64,000 bases of DNA, from positions 620,001 through 684,000 of the forward strand of contig NZ_JAIUCZ020000002.1 of the NCBI RefSeq assembly GCF_020176955.2. The letters are read 5' to 3'. This DNA is from Nocardia sp. alder85J. Its GTDB lineage: Bacteria; Actinomycetota; Actinomycetes; Mycobacteriales; Mycobacteriaceae. Both the position numbers and the translations under genes were made by a program. Under the pieces are notes generated by a model that was not told where the DNA came from, searched no databases, and saw only the letters and a program-made list of their open reading frames with translations. Shown piece after piece: positions 16,357-24,071 of the stretch (position 1 is the stretch's first letter; every line of letters begins with the position of its first letter).

Positions 16357-17183
16357 CGAATGTCGATCAGGCACGCGAGGCACTCGGCGCACGCCTTCGG
16401 GAGTTGCGCCGAGGTGCCCGCATGTCCGGCATCGCCCTCGCGACCGCGTGCGGCTGGCACTCATCCAAGGTCTCTCGCATCGAACATGGAAAGCAGAGCC
16501 CTACCGAGGATGATCTTGCTCAGTGGTGCGATGCGGTCGACAACCCTGCCGTGTTGGACGATCTGGTGGCATCGCTGCGCAACCTGCGCGCCATGTACCT
16601 CGAATGGCAACGCACCGTTGCCGCAGGGCACGCGCACCGGCAACGGCAATCCATCCAGCTCGAAGGACACACCAAACTCATCCGCTGGTGGTCACCCGAC
16701 GTCACCCCCGGCCTGCTGCAAACCGAACCCTATGCCCGCGCAGTCCTCACTGCCTGTATCGCCGTCACCGGCGGTCGGGACGACCTCGACGAGGCGTTGG
16801 CCGCTCGTATGCAGCGCCAGCGGGTTCTGGAGCACGGCAACCATCGCTTCCACATGATCGTCGGCGAGTGGGCACTGCACAGGACCGTCGGTGACGACGC
16901 GGTGATGCTCGGCCAGCTCGATCGGCTGTACGACACCACCACCCACCCACGGATCCGTCTTGGCATACTGCCGCTAACCGCCGAATACCGTTTGCCCGCA
17001 GCAAATTTCGTCATCTACGACCGGACCCAGGTACTTACCGAGACTGTCAGCGCCGAACTGACCATCACCCGGCCGTCCGAGATCGCGCTGCACGAGAAGA
17101 CCTTCGCTGTCCTGGCTGAACAGGCCGCTTACGGTGATGAGGCCCGCGCATTGATCAGGACTGCGGCCGAACGCAGACGGTAG
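16353..17183 (+). CDS. XRE-family regulator with DUF5753 domain
   Basis: A 276-aa protein: an N-terminal HTH_31-type helix-turn-helix (LGARLRELRRGARMSGIALA followed by SSKVSRIEHGKQSP) and a C-terminal DUF5753 domain (LIRWWSPDVTPGLLQTEPYA, ARMQRQRVLE, IVGEWALHR). The GTG start overlaps the preceding stop. Such Scr1-like regulators work with small partner proteins in actinobacterial development and stress (family knowledge). It probably controls its own operon. Confidence 0.88.
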   Translation: MTNVDQAREALGARLRELRRGARMSGIALATACGWHSSKVSRIEHGKQSPTEDDLAQWCDAVDNPAVLDDLVASLRNLRAMYLEWQRTVAAGHAHRQRQSIQLEGHTKLIRWWSPDVTPGLLQTEPYARAVLTACIAVTGGRDDLDEALAARMQRQRVLEHGNHRFHMIVGEWALHRTVGDDAVMLGQLDRLYDTTTHPRIRLGILPLTAEYRLPAANFVIYDRTQVLTETVSAELTITRPSEIALHEKTFAVLAEQAAYGDEARALIRTAAERRR

Positions 17184-17222
17184 AGCACGCTGGCCGGTCG
17201 TCCTCGGCTCAACGCTCGGCCA

Positions 17223-17969
17223 TCATTCCCAGGAACTTTCGCACTCTGCGATCTGCCGCATCTGCGGGTGGAAATGGTCGAACAGGCGATCGTTGATCAC
17301 TACCAAACCCTTGGCTTGCCAGAGAACTTCTTGAGCGAGCTTCGTGGCCTTCTGGACGAGACGCTGGCCGACGAATCCGCCAGTGTGAAGGAACGGCACG
17401 CTGCCCTCCAGCGGCAGCTGAAGAAGCTCGATCAGCAGGAAGACCGACTGGTGTCCGCACTCGCCGATGACACGATGCCGACGGGCAAGATCAAGGCCAA
17501 GTTGCAGGAGATCGCCATCCAGCGTGCTCGCATCCAGGCCGGACTCACCAACACGGCGGCGGAACTGAGCCTCGGCGTCGACATGCTCCGTAATGCCCTC
17601 CGGCTGCTGTCCAACCCACGTCAGCTGTATGAAGACGGCACGGATGTGATCCGTCGCCTGCTGAACGAGACGTTCTTCGAACGGTTCTACCTGGATGACC
17701 CGGAGGTGGCCGACGATGACAAGACACCGTTGTTCACTGAACTCCACGATGCGCATCGGGCCTACCGGCATCGAACAGCCACCGCACCGAGTGGTGTCCA
17801 ACTGGCTGTCGACCGAGCCGAGCATGAACCTGGGGACAGGGCCGAACGATCGAGGAAGCGTCGGCGGCGTCCCTCGTCCAAGATGGAGACGGGGGAACCA
17901 GACAAGAAGAAAACGGCCCTACCCTTGCCGATGTCCTTTCGGACACTGGTTCAGGTAAGGCCGTACTAG
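17223..17969 (+). pseudogene. C-terminal remnant of a large serine recombinase
   Basis: The frame begins in the zinc-ribbon end (CDLPHLRVEMVEQAIVDHYQ) and continues through the long coiled coil (KERHAALQRQLKKLDQQEDR) and the closing VIRRLLNETFFERFYLDD, as in phage and ICE serine integrases. The catalytic resolvase domain and recombinase domain are missing; a full protein would be about 500 aa or more. The tail after residue 170 is basic and probably beyond the original end. It abuts the tRNA gene, marking the edge of a former integrated element. Confidence 0.8.
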
Positions 17970-18043
17970 TAGCGGGGACAGGATTTGAACCTGCGACCTC
18001 TGGGTTATGAGCCCAGCGAGCTACCGAGCTGCTCCACCCCGCG
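17970..18043 (-). tRNA. Initiator tRNA-fMet (CAT)
   Basis: A complete 74-nt cloverleaf without encoded CCA. The anticodon loop is CTCATAA in a CTGGG/CCCAG stem, i.e. the three consecutive G:C pairs diagnostic of initiator tRNA. The first base C1 is unpaired with T72, also an initiator feature. The T arm is GCAGG-TTCAAAT-CCTGT. Confidence 0.97.
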
Positions 18044-18138
18044 TCGGGTGAACACAACATTACACACGTCTTATCCGAGGATCCAAATCGCCTGGTCATG
18101 GCTGGTTTTCGGGCTCGGAGTGGCGATCTTGGAAGCGG

Positions 18139-18777
18139 CTACGGGTGGGCTTCGAAGGCGGTGGCGACCACGTTGCGGACCTCGTCCATGTCGGTGCGGC
18201 CGGCCTCGCGGAGGACCGAGGTCATGTCGACCTCGGGGAGGCCGCAGGCCACGGCCCAGGCCCAGGGTTGCAGGTCGCCGTCGACGTTGAGGGCGAAGCC
18301 GTGGCTGGTGACATTGCGGCTGGCGCGCATGCCGATGGAGACGATCTTGCGGGCGGTGGTGGTGGTCCAGACGCCGGTCAGGAGTTCCGCGCCGGGTGGG
18401 GTGTCGCGGCGTTCGGCGGGGACGTCCAGGTGGGAGAGGGCGTCGATCAGGCGGTGTTCCACCTCGCGGATGTAGTCGACCACGCCCTCGCCGGGAGCCA
18501 GCTGGACGATCAGGTAGCCGACCAGCTGGCCGGGGCCGTGGTAGGTGAGCTGGCCGCCGCGGGTGGTTTCCAGGACCGGGATGCCGTGGGTGGGGTCGGG
18601 GAGGTGGTCGGCGGGGGTGCGGCGGCCGATCGTGTACACCTGCGGGTGGCTGAGCAGCCAGAGGGTGTCGGGGCGTTCGCCGCGTTGCCGTTGTTCCACC
18701 ATCTCGGCCATGCGCTCCATCGCCTTGTCGTAGTCGACGAGCTCGTCCTGGATCAGTGTCAACGGCCTGGACCTCAT
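18139..18777 (-). CDS. lipB: Octanoyl-ACP:protein octanoyltransferase LipB
   Basis: A 212-aa LipB that transfers octanoate from acyl carrier protein to lipoyl domains, the first step of lipoate biosynthesis. All signatures are present: TTRGGQLTYHGPGQLVGYLI, catalytic Lys144 in ARKIVSIGMR, NVTSHGFALNVDGD, and catalytic Cys178 in VACGLPEVDMTSV. The ATG at MRSRPLTLIQDE matches family length. lipA, its usual mycobacterial neighbour, is not within the window; an MFS gene sits upstream instead. Confidence 0.95.
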   Translation of the reverse strand: MRSRPLTLIQDELVDYDKAMERMAEMVEQRQRGERPDTLWLLSHPQVYTIGRRTPADHLPDPTHGIPVLETTRGGQLTYHGPGQLVGYLIVQLAPGEGVVDYIREVEHRLIDALSHLDVPAERRDTPPGAELLTGVWTTTTARKIVSIGMRASRNVTSHGFALNVDGDLQPWAWAVACGLPEVDMTSVLREAGRTDMDEVRNVVATAFEAHP

Positions 18778-18806
18778 GAGTCGAGGGTACTCAGAGCCGG
18801 GGATGC

Positions 18807-19976
18807 TCAGTCGTGGCTGGGGGCGGGGAGCAGGAAGCCGGGGATCACCGCGGCCACGGGGACGATGCAGAGGATTGTCAGGACGGATTGGGGGCCGTGG
18901 TGGTCGGCGAGCATGCCGAGGACCGGGACGAACAGGCCGCCCGCGCTGACGGCCAGGCCGAGGGTGACGCCGCTGGCGGTGCCGGGACGGCCGGGCAGGT
19001 AGTCCTGGCCCAGTGTGACCAGCACGGCGAACGGGATGTTCACCGCCAGACCGGCCAGGACGGCGGCGGCCGGGGCCAGGTGTTGTTCGGGGACCACGCG
19101 CAGCAGGATCAGGGCGGGCAGGGCGGCGATGCTGCCGATGTGGATCGTGCGCAGCATTCCGGCGCGGTCGGCGATGCGGCCGCCGAGCAGGGTGCCCAGG
19201 ACGCCGCCGACCAGGAACGCGGTCAGGGCCATGCCGCCGAGGGTGCGGGAGGCGTTCAGGTGGTTGATCCAGTACAGGGCGATGAAGGTGTTCATGCCGA
19301 ACGCGATGACCGAGCGCACCACGGCGATGGCGGTGAGCAGCAGGAACGGGGTCCAGCGGTCGCGTCCGCCGGTGCGGGCGGTGCTCGCGTGGAATTCCGC
19401 GCGGCGTTGCTGGTAGCGCCACAGCACCACGCCCATCAGAATCGCGGGCGGGACGAAGCAGGCGGTCGCGCCGACGCCGAGGGCGACCAGGGCCGGGGTG
19501 GCCAGCGCGGGGGCGAGGAAGAAACCGAGATTGCCGCCGACGGCGAACAGGCTCATGGCGGTGGCGCTGTCGCCGGCGTCGCGGCGGGCGTCGCGGCCGG
19601 CGGCGGGATGGAATGCGGCGACGCCGATTCCCGACAGCAGCAACAGGATCCACACCACGGCGTATCCGGGGGCCAGTCCGGCCAGTCCGGCGCCGATGCC
19701 GGCGGTGGCCAATCCGGCCGGGGCCATCCACAAGAGCTTGCGGTGGTCGGCGAGCAGGCCCAGGAACGGTTGGGGCAGTGCGCTTCCCAGGGTCGCGGCG
19801 AGGGCGAGGCCGGAGGCCGCGGTGTAGCTGTAGTGACGTTCGAGGACGAAGAACGGGATGGCCGCGGGGACCAGGCCCTGGTAGAAGTCGTCCACGGCGT
19901 GCGCGATCACCCAGTAGCGCATCCGCTGCCAGGCCGAATTCGCTTGTGCCGGTGCTTGTTCGTCGATCACGCTCAT
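18807..19976 (-). CDS. MFS transporter (fosmidomycin-resistance-like)
   Basis: A 389-aa major facilitator with about twelve helices, closest in pattern to Fsr-type drug efflux proteins (WVIAHAVDDFYQGLVPAAIP at the first helix; LLADHRKLLWM loop; GGRIADRAGM in the second half). The ATG at MSVIDEQAP was chosen because earlier in-frame codons lie in the divergent promoter. It is divergent from an AraC regulator across about 90 bp, which probably controls it. The substrate is unknown; a drug or small metabolite is likely. Confidence 0.85.
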   Translation of the reverse strand: MSVIDEQAPAQANSAWQRMRYWVIAHAVDDFYQGLVPAAIPFFVLERHYSYTAASGLALAATLGSALPQPFLGLLADHRKLLWMAPAGLATAGIGAGLAGLAPGYAVVWILLLLSGIGVAAFHPAAGRDARRDAGDSATAMSLFAVGGNLGFFLAPALATPALVALGVGATACFVPPAILMGVVLWRYQQRRAEFHASTARTGGRDRWTPFLLLTAIAVVRSVIAFGMNTFIALYWINHLNASRTLGGMALTAFLVGGVLGTLLGGRIADRAGMLRTIHIGSIAALPALILLRVVPEQHLAPAAAVLAGLAVNIPFAVLVTLGQDYLPGRPGTASGVTLGLAVSAGGLFVPVLGMLADHHGPQSVLTILCIVPVAAVIPGFLLPAPSHD

Positions 19977-20064
19977 CGCGGGCTCCGCTCTGTTCGGAAG
20001 GTTCTGGATCAGCGTAGGAATCCCGGCGGGGGGCGGGCTTCCGATAATCTGACAAAATGTGTCG

Positions 20065-20805
20065 ATGACCCGCCACAGTTCGCCGACCCCCACGGTGACC
20101 TACGACCTGGCCGAGGGCGCGCACATCGACCGGCACAGCCATCCCGGGCCGCAGCTGGTGTACTCGAGTTCCGGGGCGGTCGAGGTGCGCACCGACGCGG
20201 GCGACTGGATCGCGCCCGGTGATCGGGCGATCTGGATACCGGCCGGTTGCCGGCACGAGCACCGGTTCTACGGTCCGGCTCGATTCCATTGTGTCGCTTT
20301 CGATTCCGACCTGATTCCGGATCGGCCGACGCCGATCGTGCTCACCGTCACGCCGCTGATCCGGGGGCTGATCGTCGCCTGTTCGGGGGCGGATGCGCTG
20401 CCCGCGGCGGAGGCCGGGCGGTTGCGGCGGGTGCTGCTCGATCGGCTGCGGCGCAGCCCGGAGCAGGCGCTGCGGTTGCCCGCCGCGCGCGACGCGCGGC
20501 TGCGGCACGCCTGCGAGCTGGTCGAGGCGGATCTGACGGTGGCGTGGACACTCGCGGAGCTGGGGCGGCGAGTCGGCGCGGCCGAACGCACGCTGAGCCG
20601 GCTGTTCCAGGCCGAGACGGCGATGACCTATCCGCGGTGGCGCACCGGATTGCGGCTGCATCGCGCGACCCAACTGCTGGCCGAGGGGCTGCCGGTCACC
20701 GTGGTGGCGCACCGGTGCGGGTGGGCGACGCCGAGCGCGTTCATCGACGTGTATCGGCGCGTCCTCGGGCACACGCCGGGAACGTATCGCGCAGGTCCGA
20801 TGTGA
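20065..20805 (+). CDS. AraC-family regulator with N-terminal cupin
   Basis: A 246-aa regulator. The cupin sensor (HIDRHSHPGPQLVYSSSGAV, IAPGDRAIWIPAGCRHEH) is followed by two helix-turn-helix motifs (WTLAELGRRVGAAERTLSRL and VTVVAHRCGWATPSAFIDVY). A GTG two codons upstream could also start it; no clear ribosome-binding site separates the choices. It is divergent from the MFS pump and is its likely activator or repressor. Confidence 0.85.
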   Translation: MTRHSSPTPTVTYDLAEGAHIDRHSHPGPQLVYSSSGAVEVRTDAGDWIAPGDRAIWIPAGCRHEHRFYGPARFHCVAFDSDLIPDRPTPIVLTVTPLIRGLIVACSGADALPAAEAGRLRRVLLDRLRRSPEQALRLPAARDARLRHACELVEADLTVAWTLAELGRRVGAAERTLSRLFQAETAMTYPRWRTGLRLHRATQLLAEGLPVTVVAHRCGWATPSAFIDVYRRVLGHTPGTYRAGPM

Positions 20806-20854
20806 GGCGGGTTATCGATGGTGCACAATCGGGTGGAGTTCACGAGGAGTTCAC

Positions 20855-22348
20855 ATGGAAACGATCGTCTCCGTCACCGGCGGCAAGGTTCGGGGTGTCA
20901 CCGAGGGCGGGGTGAGCTCGTTCCTGGGCATCCCGTACGCGGCGGCGCCGGTGGGTCCGGCGCGGTTCGACCTGCCGCGGCCGGTCACCGAGTGGTCCGG
21001 GGTGCGTGACGTCCTCTCCTTCGGGGCCGGATGCCTGCAATCGCCGTATCCGCCCCCGATCGAGGCGCTGATCGGGCACGAGCTGATCGCCGGTGACGAA
21101 TACCTGAACGTGAACGTGTGGACCCCGGACCCGGGCGGGTCGGGCCTGCCGGTGCTGGTGTGGATCCACGGCGGGGCCTTCGTGCGCGGCTCGAACGCGC
21201 TGCCGATCTACGACGGCGGCACCTTCGCCCGCGACGGGGTGGTCACGGTGTCGATCAACTACCGCCTCGGGCTGTCCGGCTTCGCCGCGGTGCCGGGCGC
21301 GCCGCTGAACCGGGGGATCCACGACCAGATCGCCGCACTGCGCTGGGTGCAGGAGAACATCACCGCATTCGGCGGTGATCCCGGCAATGTCACCGTGTTC
21401 GGTGAGTCGGCGGGGGCCATGAGCGTGGTGAACCTGATCGCCTCGCCCGCGGCCCGTGGACTGTTCCGCCGCGCGATCGTGCAGAGCGGCAACGCCTCCG
21501 GCGTCGCCGCGGCCGGCGATGCCCGGCTGACCGCGATCCGGCTGGCTGAGAAACTCGACATCGAGCCCACCCCAACGGCTTTCGGCGCGGTACCGCCGGA
21601 GCGCTTGCAGGCGGCCCAGGACGCGATCGCGCTCGACCTGATGACGAAGCCGGACCCGGACCGCTGGGGCGCCACCGTCATCACCGGCGGCCTCGGCATC
21701 ATGAGCTTCTTCCCGGTGATCGACGGCGACCTGCTGCCCGCCCGCCCCCTCGATCTGATCACCTCCCAGCCGGACCGGGCCGTGCCGCTGGTGATCGGCT
21801 GGAACCGCGAGGAATTCCGCTTCTTCACCTTCCCCGCCGGTCTCGACGCCGGAATCACCGACGCCACACTGCCTTTGATGCTCCCGCGCTACGGTATCGA
21901 TCCGGCGGTGGCCGACCTCTACGCGGCCCACCGCCCCGGCGCCTCCGCCGCGGACCTGTTCGCCGCGATCGCCTCCGACCTCGTCTTCCGCGACGACGCC
22001 ACCCGCATCGCCGATTACGTGGTGGCACAAGGCGAACCGGCCTACGTCTACGAATTCGCCTGGCGCTCCGAGGTGGCCCGCCTGGGCGCGAGCCACGCCA
22101 TGGAGATCCCGTTCGTCTTCGACCGCCTCGACGACGCCCACCGCCTCACCGGCCCGACCCCACCCCAGCCGCTGGCCGACGACATGCACAGCGCCTGGGT
22201 CCGTTTCGCCACCCACGGCGACCCGGGCTGGTCTCGCTACGACACCACCGGCCGCCCGGTCCGGATCTTCGACCACCCGGCCGCCGGTGAGGTTCCCGAC
22301 CTCCGCGGCGACGAACTGCAAGCCCTCCGGGAGTCCCGTACCCGCTGA
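20855..22348 (+). CDS. Type B carboxylesterase
   Basis: A 497-aa alpha/beta-hydrolase of the carboxylesterase/para-nitrobenzyl esterase family. Landmarks are FLGIPYAAAPVGPARF, EYLNVNVWTP, the oxyanion-hole WIHGGAFVRGS, nucleophile Ser in VFGESAGAMSVVNL, and the His region near SHAMEIPFVFD. AGGAG precedes the ATG. No signal peptide is visible, so it is cytoplasmic. It cleaves carboxylic esters; the physiological substrate is not evident. Confidence 0.92.
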   Translation: METIVSVTGGKVRGVTEGGVSSFLGIPYAAAPVGPARFDLPRPVTEWSGVRDVLSFGAGCLQSPYPPPIEALIGHELIAGDEYLNVNVWTPDPGGSGLPVLVWIHGGAFVRGSNALPIYDGGTFARDGVVTVSINYRLGLSGFAAVPGAPLNRGIHDQIAALRWVQENITAFGGDPGNVTVFGESAGAMSVVNLIASPAARGLFRRAIVQSGNASGVAAAGDARLTAIRLAEKLDIEPTPTAFGAVPPERLQAAQDAIALDLMTKPDPDRWGATVITGGLGIMSFFPVIDGDLLPARPLDLITSQPDRAVPLVIGWNREEFRFFTFPAGLDAGITDATLPLMLPRYGIDPAVADLYAAHRPGASAADLFAAIASDLVFRDDATRIADYVVAQGEPAYVYEFAWRSEVARLGASHAMEIPFVFDRLDDAHRLTGPTPPQPLADDMHSAWVRFATHGDPGWSRYDTTGRPVRIFDHPAAGEVPDLRGDELQALRESRTR

Positions 22349-22358
22349 GCCTCGGCAC

Positions 22359-22391
22359 ACCGGAATGCGCTGAGCCTCAGTGCATTCCGGT
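22359..22391. terminator. Bidirectional hairpin terminator
   Basis: ACCGGAATGC and GCATTCCGGT form a perfect 10-bp stem around a 13-nt loop that itself contains CTGAG/CTCAG. It lies between the converging esterase and Fic-remnant reading frames. No T-run follows, as is common in actinobacteria. Confidence 0.7.
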
Positions 22392-22760
22392 CTGCCGATC
22401 GGGGTGGCAGGACGCCGGGAACGCGAACATCCCGTCGGCGTTCCGAGTGCGGTAGAAGTCGACCATCCTGGTGTTGAATTCCAGGCGCCGCGCGGCGGGA
22501 ACGCTGATGGCGTCCATGCCATGCGTCATCAGGTGCCCGTTCACCATCGCCCGGCCGGTGCGCTTGTTGCCGTCGAAATAGAACTGCTGCAACGCGGCGA
22601 ACAGGAAGTAGGCCAACGCCTGCTCGAACGGGTCGTCCAGAACGGTCGTCAACGCGCCGACGCCCCGCATGTGCAGTTCACGCAGGTTGGCGCCGCCGGC
22701 CTCGGTTTCGGGCGGCAGATACCGCCCGTGTTCGCCGGGGCTGACACCCGCAGTGAGGAT
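22377..22760 (-). pseudogene. Fic-family fragment
   Basis: The core Fic loop is recognisable as FYFDGNKRTGRAM, followed by GHLMTHGMDAISVPAARRLE. The catalytic histidine of HxFxDGN is replaced by Gln here (QFYFDGN). The frame is open upstream to 22760 (PGEHGRYLPPETEAGG) but has no start codon except the ATG at 22670, which would drop the N-terminal part of the domain. The 97-codon version is much shorter than Fic proteins, so it is a remnant. AMPylation activity is unlikely. Confidence 0.65.
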
Positions 22761-22764
22761 CAGC

Positions 22765-23346
22765 TCAGCGGCGGGTGGGGAGGTAGGGGGTGAGGTCGGG
22801 TTCGGGTTCGATGTCGAAGGCGCGCAGGGCCATGGCGACGGTGGCGTAGGTGCCCACGGTGAAGACGACGTCCATGAGTTGATGTTCGTCGAGTTCGGCG
22901 GCCAGCAGGCTCCAGGTGTCGCGGGCGATGGTGCCGCGGGAGAGGAGGTCGTCGGTGGCTTGCAGCAGGGCGCTTTCCAGGGGTTTCCATTCGGCGGCCT
23001 TGGGGCCGGTGGTGACTCGGGCGATCTCCTCGGCGGTGATGCCGGCGTCGTCGGCGAGCAGGACGTGCTGGGCCCATTCGTAGCGGCAGCGGCGGCGGTG
23101 GGCCACGCGGAGGATGATCAGTTCGCGCTGGCGGTCCGACAGCGAGCAGCCGTAGAGGAAGTGGCCGTTGAAAGCCAGGAAGGCCTTCGCCAGTTTCGGG
23201 TAGCCGGCCAGGGTGCCGAGCAGGTTGGCGCCGCCGGGACGGGACTGGACCAGTTCCTCGCCGAGTACGGCGGTGCGGAACTCGGTGATGAACGTGGTCA
23301 TCTCCTCGGACCAGTCCTCGGGGGCCACGGGGTTGATGCGTGCCAT
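22765..23346 (-). CDS. Carboxymuconolactone decarboxylase/AhpD-like protein
   Basis: A 193-aa alpha-helical CMD-family protein. LSDRQRELIILRVAHRRRCR followed by YEWAQHVLLADDAGI is the conserved core; the CxxC peroxidase motif of AhpD is absent, favouring a CMD-like or structural role. It is the last gene of the long minus-strand catabolic operon, following the ABC importer genes. In this setting a role in ring-cleavage product handling is possible, but function is inferred from context. Confidence 0.82.
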   Translation of the reverse strand: MARINPVAPEDWSEEMTTFITEFRTAVLGEELVQSRPGGANLLGTLAGYPKLAKAFLAFNGHFLYGCSLSDRQRELIILRVAHRRRCRYEWAQHVLLADDAGITAEEIARVTTGPKAAEWKPLESALLQATDDLLSRGTIARDTWSLLAAELDEHQLMDVVFTVGTYATVAMALRAFDIEPEPDLTPYLPTRR

Positions 23347-23375
23347 CGGGATTCCTTCCGTCGGTGGGCGTTCGG

Positions 23376-24068
23376 TCAGTCGATGCCCAGGTAGCGTTCG
23401 TAGATCTCGGCCGGGTCGATCTCGGCGGCGGGGGCGGTGTGGACGATCTCGCCGCGGCCGAGGATGTATACCGTCGTCGCCAGGTCCAGGGCCTTCTGGA
23501 CGTATTGTTCCACCAGGATCAGCGACATGCCCTCGGCCACCAGGCGTTCGAGGGCCTGATAGATCTGGTCGACGATCAGGGGGGCGAGGCCGAACGACGC
23601 CTCGTCGACGACCACCGCCTTCGGCTGGGTCAGGTAGGCGCGGGAGAGGGCGAGCATCTGCTGTTCGCCGCCGGAGAGGCTGCCCGCGGTCTGGTGCAGG
23701 CGCGCACCGAGAATGGGGAACAGGTCGGTGGCCGTCGCGATCGCCGCGTCGCGATCACGGCCGCGGGCCTGGACGATCAGGTTCTCGCGGACGGTCAGCG
23801 AGGCGAAGACACCGCGGCCCTCCGGGAGGTGGCAGATGCCGTGCCGGGTGAAGCGGTGCGGCGGTCGGCCGGTGAGATCGGCGCCGTCGAATTCGATTCG
23901 GCCGGAACGAGGGCGGACGAAACCGGTGGCGGTGCGCAGCAGGGTGGTCTTCCCGGCGCCGTTGGGGCCGAGCAGGGCGACCACCTCGCCGGGGCCCACC
24001 GTGAGGGACACCTCGCGTAGCACCGTTGTCGTACCGTATCCGGCGGTCACCGAGTGCAGGGTCAGCAT
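23376..24068 (-). CDS. livF: Branched-chain-type ABC importer ATPase LivF
   Basis: A 230-aa ATPase of the HAAT importer family. Walker A GPNGAGKT, signature LSGGEQQMLALSRAY, Walker B AVVVDEASFGLAP, and LVEQYVQKAL near the H-loop are typical of LivF. An ATG immediately follows the upstream stop. It pairs with the LivG domain fused to the two permeases in the preceding gene, and with the binding protein above that, to form an importer for the catabolic pathway substrate. Confidence 0.93.
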   Translation of the reverse strand: MLTLHSVTAGYGTTTVLREVSLTVGPGEVVALLGPNGAGKTTLLRTATGFVRPRSGRIEFDGADLTGRPPHRFTRHGICHLPEGRGVFASLTVRENLIVQARGRDRDAAIATATDLFPILGARLHQTAGSLSGGEQQMLALSRAYLTQPKAVVVDEASFGLAPLIVDQIYQALERLVAEGMSLILVEQYVQKALDLATTVYILGRGEIVHTAPAAEIDPAEIYERYLGID

Positions 24069-24071
24069 CGG

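Noticed and set aside
18139-20772. An 877-codon minus-strand frame joining lipB and the MFS region
   Set aside because: Only its last 212 codons are LipB; the rest is a shadow of the MFS and AraC genes.
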